A stretch of DNA of 64,000 nucleotides. Source: Strongylocentrotus purpuratus (Eukaryota; Echinodermata; Echinoidea; Camarodonta; Strongylocentrotidae). Where the stretch lies: assembly GCF_000002235.5 (NCBI RefSeq), contig NW_022145601.1, positions 28,257,228 to 28,321,227 on the forward strand. The letters run 5' to 3'. The translations under genes were made by a program, and so were the position numbers. Within the stretch, counting starts at the first letter, position 1. The number at the start of each line of letters is the position of its first letter. The notes under the pieces are model-generated. The model was not told the DNA's origin and searched no databases. It was given only the letters and a program-made list of their open reading frames with translations. Of this stretch, positions 1-14,500 are shown piece after piece.

Positions 1-2
1 TC

Positions 3-117
3 CTGGGATGTGATAGTAGTCCATGCCAACATGGAGGCACCTGTCAGAATGATGAGATAGCTCCAGGATTCAGGTGTATCTGCCCTCTAGGAAAGGGAGG
101 ACCGGTGTGTAATGAAG
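3..117 (+). CDS. AGRN: Agrin EGF exon before LG1
   Basis: This exon encodes one EGF module, starting near [12 protein letters not shown], with six cysteines in the C-x5-C-x5-C-x10-C-x-C-x8-C pattern. It ends in GAAG followed by a GTAGGT donor at 118, in phase 1, which fits the phase-1 start of the LG1 exon at 1391. Its 5' splice acceptor lies at or before the window edge, so the exon start is not visible. Confidence 0.82.
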
Positions 118-3100
118 GTAGGTTTACAGGGTGATGAGGATGTCAATAATGATGAAATAGAGGAGGTGGAGGAGGAGGAGAAACATTGATGATGATGAAG
201 ATGATGAATGTGATGATAATGTTTGTGATGATGATGAAGATGATGAATGTGATGATAATGTTTGTGATGATGATGAAGATGATGAATATGATGATAATGT
301 TTGTGATGATGATGATGATTTTGATGATGAACATAAAGATTTTTATAGTGATGATGATGATTTTAATTATGAACATAAAGATGATGATAGTGAGGATGAT
401 GATTTTGATGTTGATATGTGTCATGGGATGTGATAGTAGTCCATGCCAGCATGGTAGAACCTGTCAGAATAACGAGATTGCTACTGGAGTAGGGTGTTTC
501 TGTCCTTGCCTAGACAAAGAAGGACCAGTGTGTAAGGAAGGTAGGTGTTAATGGTGATAGAGAGGATGGAGATGATGAGGATGAAAAGACGGGGAAGGTG
601 GAGGAGGAAGCTGCGTAAAATTGGTCTAATTTTTCACTTACTGCCTCTGTCAAATTAGGTTTGTTACATGTATAGATGTTGAGGAGGGTGAAACTTTTTG
701 CAATGTAACCCCTGTTCAAATGGAGTGACCCACCTGGAGATCATCTTGACAAAGATGGACTAGTGTGCATTTGAAGATGATGGTGATGGTAATTATGACG
801 ATTAGGATGGTAATAGTAATGGTGCTGATGATGATGTTCATGATATTTCATGACACAGATTTCAATTGAAAAGATTGCTGTTTTCATTCCAGGCTTTAAA
901 GAAGGTCCGTTTTTTATCAGTGAAGATAGTTTCTTTGTGTCAACATATGTATCAAAAAGTGTCAAGTATATGGGCTTACAATCCTTGACCTAATGGAGTG
1001 ACCTACCAGGAAGATCACCCCATACTTTATTTTCTAATACTCTGTATCTCTCCTCCTCTCCTTTCCTCCTCTTCCCCTCTCTCCATCGACCTATTTACTT
1101 TATGTATGAATGTACATGTATATAAATTATATAACCATGTCATCACATCAATAGCATTGATGTAATTTAATTGTAATAGGCGCATGAAGGCCATGTCTTT
1201 AAACTAATGGATGAAATATTTCTTCTTTACAAAATGGCCTCCCTACAACTCATTATAATTTTAACAGGGCACAGATATAAATTCTTTTTTCTTTGCTGTT
1301 GTTGATTAGGCTGATTGTTTCCATTTGTATCATAGTAAAACACATATTAATAACCGGTTCTTTCACCTTTGACCTTTAACCCTCTTGTAGTCGTGACCTT
1401 CACTACGCCTTCCTTTGCCGGGGACTCGTACCTTGCCTACCCTGAGATGGATGCGTTCATGGAGGTTGAGATCGTTATTGAATTCCAACCCGGTGCTACA
1501 GAGGGTGTGCTCCTCTATGAGGCCCAGACAGCGGAGGGAAACGGAGACTTTATCTCATTGGCGATTGTCAATAACCAGGTTGAGTTTAGGTGAGTGTTTC
1601 AAGAGCTAAACATAATGTCTTATGTCATTTATGTTGAATTTTTAATTCATTCTGTTTTTTCTGTGATGCTATCTATGAAGGCATATTTTTCATAACTCTT
1701 TGATGGCTTATAAACATAATGCACCTGATAAATCGACCTTGTTGTAATGAAATTTTCATAATTTGGAAATGAAAACATTTTAATACCAAGTCTTTGTCTT
1801 TAGCAATTTGCTTTCTTTCCTGTCAATAGAATTTGAATGTAGTGTTTTATATTTGTGATGCACAAATATAAAAAATATTCATGTCTTAATTTGCTCTTCC
1901 GATTTCAAGTTATACTATATATTTTCAAAGTGAAGTAGATAAATTTCAATTCCTGCAGATATTAAGTGCATAAAAAAATTGGATTCATTAGCATGACATT
2001 TCAGCATATGTACATGTACCTCCATGTATGTAAGCCATCAGAGATAAGAAACATTCTGATATCACAATTCAGTGTTCTCAACATGTTTGTCCTTCATGTA
2101 GTGTCTGTCATACAAGGTGTTTATGACATTTCTATCTTCTGGTATAGCATCAAATTCTGTTTTCTTCCACAAATGGGTAAATAACAGAGAAAAACATTCC
2201 ATCTATTTGTATGTGAATGTAGATTTCTCACCCATTAAATGTTCAATATGTTCAATGAAATTAGAAATATGATTCACAGTCGCAATTGACAAAATCATTA
2301 TGACAGTTTTCAAGTTTGAAGTGTAATTAATTTTTCTTCAACATTTTGATTCTCTTGGTGCATGAGGGGACTGTTCAGATTGGTTTTTGATCTAGGAATG
2401 TTTTTGGTTTGGTGCATGTCCTTTGATTTTAAGGTGCTGATATGCAAGCTCTCTCAGGATATTTAAAATTCTAGTTAGTTTCTTGACTATTTTTAGCATG
2501 AATAGATAATGCAAAAAAAGGCTTTTATTTATTTTTAATAGCTTTATCATGTTAAGCTTTAATCTTGCAATGAAAGATGATTTTATTTATGATTTATTTT
2601 GAGAGAGGCTTTTAGATCTGCATTTTAGTTTTAACAGTATAATTAGTTCTTAACTTGGAATTGAAATTCCTCTTATTTCTTTCTATTAATCTCAAGTTTA
2701 GAATGATTTTATAGTAACAGATATGTATCAATAATTTGATTTTATCACAATTTGTTTGTTGTAATTTCATTGTTTTTGTAATGTTGAATACATTGTGTTT
2801 TCCTCTTTCAGATGTCTATACTGTAAACTTGATCTCAATTTTTTTCTTTTAAAATTTGTTCTAAACACGAGATTTCACTTCTTCCTTTCTGGCACTGCTG
2901 CAACAAGACACTACACGCTTGATTTAGGCTTCAATACTGCTTCAAATAATTTGACCCTTAGGTCACCCCTCCAAAAATGTTCATAGGCCCCCGATTCTAA
3001 AAACAAAAAAAGTAACTTCCCTTTAACCTCCAGAGTCAGATTTATTCATTTAATTCCAGGCTTAGATAATTTTAGCCAGTTCAGCTTGTAGAGAAACCAA

Positions 3101-5519
3101 CCCCAGTTGAAACTATTTTGTTTGAAAAAAAGAAAAATTGTTGAAAAGTAGAACCATTGATTAATAATATTTTGCAAAAAGTCTCTTCCCTATGTGAATA
3201 TTCAACAGAGGCATTGGTAATTTCAAATTTTTTAATCAATTTTACAATCGCAAGCCACAGTGGAAAAACTGGAAAAGTATGGGTCATTTTATAGATATTT
3301 CAATGATTTCACCATGTTTAATGCTGGAATCTGTGGAGAAGAAAGATAAAAATATGACCACGCTATGGTTCATTATTCTGTATCTTCTCCTAATTTAGGT
3401 TCCTTGCTACTGACCAATCAAATGGGTGAGTGAAATCATGTGACCCAGTCTTCTTTGGCAAACTCAATTGAGTGAGAAGGGAAATACTCAAACTTTCTGT
3501 TGCCTTCACAGGCATCAAGGAAGTTTATTTTTCCCAGCTTACAGGGAAATATAAAAAACCCAAAGACTTCAACTAATTTGTTTCATCTCGCTATACGCAC
3601 ATCATTATTAACCATCGCAATGCACCATTACATGTGTATATATGCCGTTCGCTTACATTGTATACACACTCTCTTTACGTCTTTCCTTTTGTTATTCTGT
3701 ATACTGCATGGTTTTGTTTCAGTTCATTTCTTTTTTTGGTTTTGTTTTGTTTTTGCGTGTGCAAACCAGCAAAAAATGTTGCACTTGTTTTCATAGTATG
3801 TTGTTGTTGTTTTTTATCTCCAGCAATGCACAAGCTTCGTTATGGTGATGCTTTTTTGCATGTTTTATGAGCATGGCAGTGATTTAATGAGGTCATAGAT
3901 GAACCTATTCAGTTTTAGCTTTAATTACTGATAATAGGGTTTTGTCAATGGCAATGAAAGATGAATATACAGTGCAACATAACATTTTTCATTGAATTTA
4001 ATTTTTTATTTAAATGCATAATATGAATTGAAATAAAAAGTAGGTTTTTCTCACATTCCAGTGGAAATTTAAGTTTAAAAACTGGTTTCTTATTCATTAA
4101 ACCTGACTAACCTTGTTGTCAACCAATTCCATACCTCCCAACCACCCCGATTTAGGCGGAGTTCCTCCGCATTTTTCATACCAACTCCGAATTCCGAATG
4201 CATGCCTCAAAACTCAGATTTTTTAAAATTTAATTTAATTTTTATTTATTTATTTATTTATTTATTTATTATTTTTTTTTTTTTTTTTTTTTTTTTTAGA
4301 GTGTAATGCACTTGGAGAGTATATAACTATTATGTTTGTATTTCGAAATGTAAAGCGCCTTGAGCATGTTCATGTAAAGGCGCTTAATAAATACCAATAT
4401 GTATGTATGTATAAGACTAAAGCATAACACAGCACTGATAACCAGATCACGCCGACATCCGCGCTCGCGCTCATAGAAGATATACACAGCGCAGCCCGAA
4501 CGTGATCGTTAGTTCCCCCCCCCCAATCTACGGGCTACTACCCCAATCCTTCGGTGGTTCGCGACCTCGTAGTCCATCCGGAAAAATTTACTCCTAATTT
4601 CTCTTGTCTCAGGTTGGCAGGTATGCAATTCAATAGGTTATAGTGCATAGTTGACAGCTAGGCTTCGTAAAGTTTTGTGAATATGAGCCCAGGGCCCTGT
4701 CTTACAAAGAGTTGCGATTGATCCAAATCAGTCTCCTCCTATCTCTTATGTACATAGTTGCGATTGATATCAACTCTTAGTAAGACAAAGCCCAGAAGTT
4801 TAGCTTCTGTAACTGTCAAACAAAGTGGACTCCCTTGTTGCAAAAACCGTCCTCCATGTATAATTCAATGTTTGATTTATCCCACTGATATGTTGTTGTG
4901 GTCTCTGTTTTAGCAAAATAAGAACATATTAGCATGATATCATAGGACCGTCTAGATTGTGTTTTAAAGTGTGGGTTCATGTAGCAAACTTTCTCTTCAT
5001 CTGTGATAGAAAGAACCATATGTAGGATAAGTAGATTCCTCATGCATGTATTATTCTTCTAGGATAGAAATTTGAACATTTTTTGCATTTAAATGAAATA
5101 GAATAATCTCACATTTTCCACAACATCTGTGACATATGCATTTTATAAAGCCCTCTTTCTTCCATTTGTTTCTACTAATGAAGACATTTCCTTGTTGATT
5201 AGAAATACATTCTGCATGATTTCCAAGTTGTGATATGTTAAAGAATGAGAAAATTATGGTTATGAAAAACTGAATTTATTGGATAGAATATTTACAATAT
5301 TTGACTAACAGTGTGTTAGAAGAAGTAGTTCTCAATGTTTGCACTAGGCTTACTTTCTATTTTTACTTTCTGTTTACTCTATATTTTTTACTCTCTTTAA
5401 CAGATAAACAATAATTGACAAATGATCATTATGTTTGAGTCTGATGTATCACCAGACATAACTTTAGAGCTCTTTTGCCATCATCAAATGATCTTCACAT
5501 CCAATAGTTTAATTTTGAT

Positions 5520-5578
<59 letters not shown>

Positions 5579-8500
5579 TCCTTTTAATTCATTTGTATTG
5601 AACAAATCTTCAAGCCTGCATGAAATTCTTTGACATATTCTTGTGTGAAAACTTGTCACTATCATATATTACCTATCAAAAAAGCATAAGATATTTAGTT
5701 TATATACATGTAGTAGCTGTATATATTTGTAAATTCATGTGTCTGAGTACAAAAGCACAATCACTGAAATATCATTGAAAATACCCCACATCTGGTAACC
5801 GAGGGTAATTGATGCAAGATTTTTATCTTTGTATCATTGTAATTGATGATACTAGCTTTGATTTGAGCATTTATATCAACTTTCACAGTTTGTAATGTGT
5901 TTGGCTCATATTGATTACATTGATTTGATGTCTTATTGTTGGTTGAACTAATAGGGAAATGACTGGGTTTATTGAACAAAAATCTCTTCTTTTTTATTTA
6001 TAGTATCTATCATTTTTCTCCATATATGTAATATTTTGTAAATATGATATTTCTGTTTAATATAAGGTGAGAAGGATTCATATGAAAGAGATTACAAGAG
6101 CTTCTCTCAAATAATTGTAACTTACTAACAACCTTTATAATTGGCAACTCCTAACAATATGATATTCTTTGTCATGGGTTTATTTGCTGATGGTGAGCAC
6201 AGTCTGTCACAGTTCTGGGATAACTTTATTATGCACTTATTCGCAGTTATTCATTATGAGGAGACTAAACAAGCACTAATTTATATTATATATTGGATAT
6301 ATATATTATATTATTGTGAAAGACCTTTGTAAGGATAATCTGTGGTGGATTATTCTGTACACAAAAAGAAATTGGTTTGATTGTGTAAATATAATTGCCT
6401 AAATCATTCTTAAAAGCTGCATTTTAAATAAATAAATGGTATCTGGGATTTGCATTAGCATCTATGGACAATGTATGTCAGTGTTCTTTTGTTACAAAAA
6501 AAGTAAAATAATGTGAAATATGTTTGATGTAGTTATCAAAGCAAAGCATGAAATATATGTATTCTGTGGTCTTAACTGCAGCTAACACCTATGAACCAAA
6601 TACATGTATGTAGTCAACAGGTATTGTGGTATATTTAGATTCTTATAGTTAACATTCATGATAGTCATGCATAATAATATATGTATTATCATATTTAAAC
6701 ATATAATGATATCTACCGGTAACCTATTCTTGCTGGAATTCTGGCTGGCAATTTTGGCAATCAAGGATGGGTTGATTAGAAGCAAAAAGTTATTTTTTAA
6801 TGAAATTATCAAATAACCCCTGTATAGATATAATTCTTTATACCATGAATACCAATGGGTGAGAGATACTCAGAGAAGATATCTACTTTATATGGAATGT
6901 CAAAGAGTACAACAAATAGATCCAGTCAATCAACTTTCTTGTCTAGAGTGATGCAAAATGCCATTATGTTCCTTGAAATATGAACAGGTGCACTCATAAT
7001 ACTGCCTACTGTACTCCCTATGTAATCTGAATATTCAAAGCACATTGATCATTTCAAGTTTTCTATTCACCTTTACTATAAATAAGAAAATTTGCAATAT
7101 ATAAACAACATAGCTATCCCTGGGTGTCAAAATAGCTTTATATTTCTGAAGGCTTACGTATAATAATTTCATAAAAGTGTGAGCTGCTGATCCTTATAGA
7201 TCTGACCTTTAACCTTGACCTTTCTCTTCCCAAGATTTGACCTTGGCTCAGCCGAACCTGTTGTCATAACAAGCACTGTCGACCTTCAACTCATGACCTG
7301 GCACCGTCTAAGGGCGTACCGTAGCCGGCGGGAAGGTAGCCTGAGTGTTGACGGTGAACCAGAAGTCACAGGGACCAGCGAGGGCGTGTCTGGCGCCCTC
7401 AACCTTGGCGAGGATCTCTTTATTGGATACGCAGTACCTCCAGAAGTGTGAGTTCATGTTATGTAATATATCAGAGAATATATTTCAATTTAGCATGCAA
7501 TGTTTATGTTATGTATCAGAAAGGGTGATCAATCATTTTCTATAGAGACATTTGGTCCATGCTCAGCTATTACATGTAAGGTACGAGATAGGATTGCAAT
7601 CTAGTTTTACATGTAGGTTAGGTTTAGGTATGGTTTTGATCCAGAGTTGAAGTAAGGACTTTGAATAGTGTAAGAAATTGCTGAATGAAGATATATTGTG
7701 AATTGCCCAATTATGATATCTTTGAAAGGGTACATTAATATTGCTAGAGGCATCCTCACAAACATGTACACAAAGACTGGCTGTAGTCATCTGCAATATA
7801 AAACATCCATTCAAGGATCCTTTACCTGCTTGATAAGTTGTCATTGCCACTAGACATTAAGTATGCTAAAGAAAGCCTTTCTTTTTAGCTTTTATCATTT
7901 CTTCAAAACATATTTCCACGCACAGAGGACTGCACACATTTATGAAGGAAAGTCTGCCCCTATGCTATTTCAATTTCTTTTGTTTGAATAATTCTTCAAA
8001 ATGTTCTATTCCCACGCACAGAGGCCTGCGGCTAGCAAACACAAACCAAGGATTCGTCGGCTGTATTCGCTACGTGGAGATCAACAGCCAAGAACTGGAT
8101 ATTTCTTCATCTGGCTCATCTGTGGAATATGGTGCTAATGTTGGAGAGTGTGGTAACGATCCCTGCCAGAGCAAAGAGATGCCCTGTTTTAACAATGGAC
8201 TATGTGAGGCTCTCAATGCAGAGTCATACAGGTGTATATGTCAAGGAGACTTCTTTGGTGAGTCCATATTAGAAATAGGGGTAGTTTATAGCAGACGTGT
8301 AGGGAGGTTGATGATTTATATTCATTTTCAGTGATGTAATAGTGCAAAATTTACCCAAAAGCAAAATTTACCTAACAAAATATAATTTAAAAGACATAAA
8401 ATATAGTGGATTTCAATATTGATATTTAAAAGGTTCAGATTGGACGTTTATAGTTGGGAGAAGGGTCTTTACTTTTAGGTCTTTTGAATTCTATGAAATT

Positions 8501-11500
8501 TTAGAAAACTAAAAAGCTGTGGATGTATGACATTGCTGTTAGATTCTACCTTTGACACCATGTACAATGTATTATACATCCATCCAGGTGTACACATCAC
8601 AAGTTCCTTGCTTAATGAAATTCTACTTCTTCCTCACTACGTTACATGTACATCACCATGCTTTTGAATTTCATGTATATTGCTACTCTTTACAAATCAT
8701 TTGAACCCTTTGTAAAAAATTAATTATATTAAAACTTTGTACATATCATTTTAATACTTTGTGAAAATTGGTATATATTGAGACTATGTACATGTTATAT
8801 ATCTAGATTGAACACTTCATAATAATACAAAACATCTCTATTGCACCTTTTCATGAAGCAGATTAAAACATGAGCAAGTTACGTGGAAGTTGAAATGTTT
8901 GTTCTCTTCTTTGTTTTAGGCACACTTTGTGGAGATGTTCTAGTAGACCAGTGCGAGGGTCACATGTGTCATGAGGAGTCTACCTGCGTAGCTCTACCAG
9001 AGGGGGGATACAGGTGTGATTGTCCAGATGGAAGGATGGGAGACATGTGTACTGAAGGTGAGAGAGAGGGAGGGGTCTTAATCTTTCTTGTACAATGGTT
9101 GCTGGGTGTGGCTTAGGGATGGGAGTTACTTGAGATTACTCTCATTTGGGTGGGTACCAGACGGAAGGATGGGACACATGTGTACTGAAGGTGAGAGAGA
9201 GGGAGGGGTCTTAATCTTTCTTGTACAATGGTTGCTGGGTGTGGCTTAGGGATGGGAGTTACTTGAGATTACTCCCATTTGGGGGGTACCAGACGGAAGG
9301 ATGGGAGACATGTGTACTGAAGGTGAGAGGGAGGGTGGGGTCTTAATCTTTCTTGTACAATGGTTGCTGGGTGTGGCTTAGGGATGGGAGTTACTTGAGA
9401 TTACTCCCATTTGGGTGGGTACCAGACGGAAGGATGGGAGACATGTGTACTGAAGGTGAGAGGGAGGGTGGGGTCTTAATCTTTCTTGTACAATGGTTGC
9501 TGGGTGTGGCTTAGGGATGGGAGTTACTTGAGATTACTCCCATTTGGGGGGTACCAGACGGAAGGATGGGAGACATGTGTACTGAAGGTGAGAGGGAGGG
9601 TGGGGTCTTAATCTTTCTTGTACAATGGTTGCTGGGTGTGGCTTAGGGATGGGAGTTACTTGAGATTACTCCCATTTGGGTGGGTACCAGACGGAAGGAT
9701 GGGAGACATGTGTACTGAAGGTGAGAGGGAGGGAGGGGTCTTAATCTTTCATCTACAATGGTTGCTGGGTGTGGCTTAGGGATAGGAGTTACTTGAGATT
9801 GCTCCCATTGGGTGGGTACCAGAGGGAAGGATGGGAGACATGTGACACGGTGGTATTTTATTTTACCAACTTCTTTTAAATGTTTGTCAACTACGTTCTC
9901 ATTTTGAATATATTAATTGAGATGAAATAAAACCTACATTGCAATATCTCAAATGCTTTCTTTGTTGTCACTTGCAGAAATCAACAAGGTTGTGGTTCCG
10001 GGCTTTGCCGGCAATTCCTACATGCAGCTTCCCTCCCTGATGATGCCTGATGATTCCGTCATCGATGTAGAGTTCTTAACCTCCTCACCCGATGGAGTAA
10101 TATTCTACAACGGACAGACCGCTGATGGTAGGGGGGATTTCATCTCTCTCAACATGAGGGATGGCTATCTGGAGTTCAGATATGATCTGGGTTCTAGCAT
10201 TGCTGAGATCAAGTAAGGATACTATCGAGACTCAGTTTACATACCTGTAAAGGGCAGTAAAAGATATTATAAGATGATGACGTGGATCCTGATCAAATGA
10301 TTGGTTGAAAGCGTACACGTGACCAGGCATTTATTTTGCCTAACACGTAATTTGGATAATGACCCATCATTATCCAATTCTAATGACCGGTCATTATCCA
10401 AATCAAGTTATAAAACATCATTTTATAAATCAAATCAAATATAATCTTATAAAACAAATAATACACATCATTTTGTTTGGGAATTAGTAAAAATGACCCA
10501 CACTCGGTACCTTCAAACAGTCCCAACACCCTCGGCTACTGCCTCGGACGTGTTAGACTGTTCCAGAGGTACCTTATATGGGTGATTTTTTACCAATGCC
10601 CTCACTGCTGTGTATTATTTGTATAATAGTTAATCCCCCTCTTCCTCTACACAAAAAAAGAGAGTTAAATTGAATATTCATGAAAACAGAAAATGTAAGT
10701 GTCATATTGATTTCTAAATATGTTTTTCCCCTAAAAGATTATGGTTAGTCAAAAGTATCAAAATGGAAATTAAGTTTTTATATGTTTGTTCAAAATTCTC
10801 CATAAAAAAGGTACATGCGTGAGGTTTTACAGTAGTCGAGAAAATGTCTCCAGATTTGGTTGAATGTTTTTACAAGTCTGAATCATAAGAAAATAAAATA
10901 GAAAGTAATCAAATTGTATTGTTTTGTTTTATATTCTTAACTTTGTTTTATCTTGTCATTTTCCATCTCTTCCTCTCTCTCTCATTTTCTTCTCATCATC
11001 TCTTCCTACCCCCTCTGTATTTGTTTTTCTGTCTCTGTTTGTCCTTTATTTTCCCCTTTCCATCTCTTTCTATCTGTATCTGGCCCTACTTCCCTTTCTC
11101 CCTCTCTCTTACTCTCCCATCTTCTCCCTCTCCACCCCCTTTCTCTCTCTCTCCATCCCCTTTCTCTTTCCCTCTCTCTCCTTCTCTTTCTCTCTCTCTC
11201 CCTTTCTTCTCTCTCCCTCTCTCTCTCTTTCTCATGTTCTCTCTATCAGGAGTGTTGACAGGCTAGCTCTGAATGAATGGCATGCAGTGAGAGTGATCAG
11301 GATGGGTAAGAGTGGAGAGATGATCCTCAACGACCTACCACCAGTCAAAGGAACATCACCGGTAAGTCAATCTCACCTCTTACGAGAGGTTGGTAGATTT
11401 GCATGGTGGAGCAGCTAGAAATATATACAAGCACCATGTAGTAAGAAGGACTCTTGTGTATCCTCCAGCAAGTGTACTGAACAGAACTGTTCTAGGAAAT

Positions 11501-14500
11501 CTTGCTGAAAGACGCTCAACCATCCACATACCTACCTGTTATTGTAAACTTTTATGTAGCTCTAATTTCATCTCACTTAATGGATCTCTCTGACATTGAA
11601 AGATACTCACATTTCCTCTCAGAATTCAAGAAAGAATAATAATACTAATAATACTACAGCATTTGTATTGTGCCATTGATCTAGTAAACTATTCTGAGGC
11701 ACAGAGGGAGATTATTACCCTGGCTTTAGCACAACTAAACATCTTAGTTCATTGAATGACGTCGTCCTCTCTTCCCAATTGTTTTTCTTTCTTACTTGCC
11801 TCTTTTCAATTGCAAGAATATTAAAAATGATAACTTTCCATAAAGTATAAGCAGTCGTACTTGCAGGCTCTATCCTTTGGTATCACTTTAAAAGAAGAAA
11901 TCATTTGAACCCGTATACAACTGTACTGTTGTGAGATTCTATCTATGTGATTAAGCAATGAAATGATGAAACACTAATTTTACATTTAATAATCATAAAC
12001 AAAGCACACAATATTATAGATTTACCTCTTTTCTACATTGCACAGTACATAAATAAATATGTTGTCCTATGTAAAGTTTAATATTGTCTGTGAATGAAAT
12101 GAATAGATGACACCAATGTGATTTTTTTTTTCTAAGCTGTAACCTCCACTTAATTCTTTGATATTATTTTCACCAAGGCATTATGTGTGTTCATGAAGTT
12201 TGAAGAATCCACGTCTCATTTTATGTGAATGTTTAAAATAATAATTGTGCTTATTTTGTTGTTTAGCCTGGGGCTTCACAGTTGAACCTTCGTCAGCCGT
12301 TGTTCATTGGTGGTGTGAGGAGCTATGGAGAGGTCTCTCGGAGAGCAGCTATCACTGATGGGCTCAATGGAGCAGTTAGGAGGGTCAGTTGCAAAGATAT
12401 ATATAACTTCATTTACAAGAAAAACAAGTTGTAGAAGCCATAAAGGATTACATGTCATGGAAAATATAAAACTTGTGAAAAAAATACATATAATCAAGAA
12501 GAGATACATGTATATATCTCATGAAGAAATATATTTTTCATGAAGAAATATATATATATCTTATGATGAAACATATAGCTTATTGAAAAATGCAAATCTT
12601 ATGAAATGCTACATATATACTTAATGAAGGAATGTATAGAAACATATACCTCATGATGAAATAGTTTGTAAAATATATATATTTTGAATTTATTTTGATT
12701 TACTCCAATGACAATTGCTCTGGTCTTTATTTTGTAAAAGATTAATGGTTAGGGCAGAGTTGAAGTATGGGTTTTTGGTAGGTTAACTAGGATTAGGGTT
12801 AGATATATTGGCCCGAATTCACGAAGCAAGGTTTGAGCTCAAACCTCCTTTTGTTTCGCCAAACCTCCTTTTGTTCTTTACAAACCAGGTTTGTAAAAAA
12901 CGCGTAAAACGCGTCATATGACGTACGAAAACCAAGGTTTGTCGACAAACCTCCTTTGTGAATTCGGGCCATAGTGTTTGGTGCAGGGTTGAAGTTAAGA
13001 TTTTAGTCAGTGCAGCATATGGAGCAATTCTCATGTAACCTATCACACAACCTACAGTGTATTAACCTATCCTTCATACAACGTCATGTTTAGCCTGGAA
13101 GGTACACTATGTCTTTCTCACACACAAAAAAGGTGTTGCTGAACAATAGTCATGTGAATTTGAACAGTTTGATATAATGTTGCTTTGCTTTGTTTCTCAC
13201 TGAACAGTTTGTAGTGAATGAGGTTGATTACTCTACTCTGAAGGACTTTGCTGAAGCCAAGGTCAACGTCGAAGAATTCAGAGAAGATACTATGAACATG
13301 ATACCAACTGCTCCTAGAAAACTGCCAGGTAAAATTTGCTTCATGTCCTGTGATAGTCATTCGTATCCACCCAATCGTGTACATGCATAGAGAGTGGCAT
13401 ATTGGTTATCCTCTTTTTCAGATATAAGCTTATGATATAATTGTACATATAGTAAGAGGTTCACAATTAAAAGAGGAAGGAGATAATATGAATAACATAT
13501 CAAGGGCTCCAAGAGAAATGCCAGGTAAAATGAGCTCACAAGAATTTGTCATTATGGTAATATGAATTCCAATCAAATCATAATATGATCACAGACTTTT
13601 GAGAAAAAAACCAAACGGCTTTTTGTGTCATCTTTGAAACATGCAAATATTATAATGGCATTTACAGAATCAGAACACGATTTCCATGGAATTTAAATTA
13701 GGATATGTATTAAGATTACCCTTGAGATGATTTCTTGTAGTCTTTGCAATTATGTTCAATTCATATATGCTATTTTTCATTTCATAAGAACCAGCAAAGC
13801 ATAACAATTACTCTAGAACGTTTATAAAGAACCTGAATGTCTGCAAAATACAGCCATCTAAATGATGATTGCACAATTGGTTTAATTACATTGGATTCAT
13901 CCACTCTCTAGATTATCAGTCAGCAGGTGTGTTGATGTGTTGTCAAAGAAGAATAGACATACTTTTAGTCATATCTTTTTTTCTGACTTTGCCTTACTTG
14001 AAGATTTCAAAGCATACAAGTCCTGTGCCTACTTGCTCAGAAGGTAGTCTGATAATATCTGTTTATTTTTCCTGCAGAAATGCCTGTAACAACCCCCAGA
14101 CCACCTGTGGTTGCCACGAGAGCAAGACCTGCCATGACGACTGCATCTGTAGTGGTTATTAATACTGATGATCCCTTGAGGTTTGATGGACAGACAAGTA
14201 TTCAGTACTACAATGGAGTTTCCAAAAAGTGAGTCTCTTTTTGTTGTTGATGTTTTGATGTCATGTTATCAAACTCATGTACAATTTGATCTTTTCTGAT
14301 TTAGGAATTATATTTTTCAAAGGTCAGAATGACAAAATAATTCAATCAATTTTTGTTGAACCTTCTGTCCACGTCTTGCTTTCTCTAAAGATTTAATTTA
14401 TACTGGAATTAAATTTGTCCTTTGGAGGTGTGTTCAAATTGCTTTTGTCACCCCGGACCAGCAGACTGTATCCTTCTCTCTCTCCTCTCTACTTTCCTAT

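Larger units (their letters stand above)
1590..7234 (+). other. Large agrin LG1 intron (5.6 kb)
   Basis: Phase-2 intron within LG1. It holds a TIR element at 4130-4625, a short palindromic MITE at 4692-4793 and an AT dinucleotide run near 5523-5571. Elsewhere it is AT-rich sequence with no exon that I could support; the short open frames lack recognisable domains. Confidence 0.7.

Noticed and set aside
186-551. 121-codon Met-rich open frame running into EGF-like sequence.
   Set aside because: Most of it is the GAT minisatellite; only the last 40 codons are the decayed EGF copy.
10919-11418. Overlapping open frames of 101-164 codons rich in Leu, Ser and Phe.
   Set aside because: They read the CT-rich acceptor tract of an agrin intron; the real exon starts at 11250 in one of these phases.
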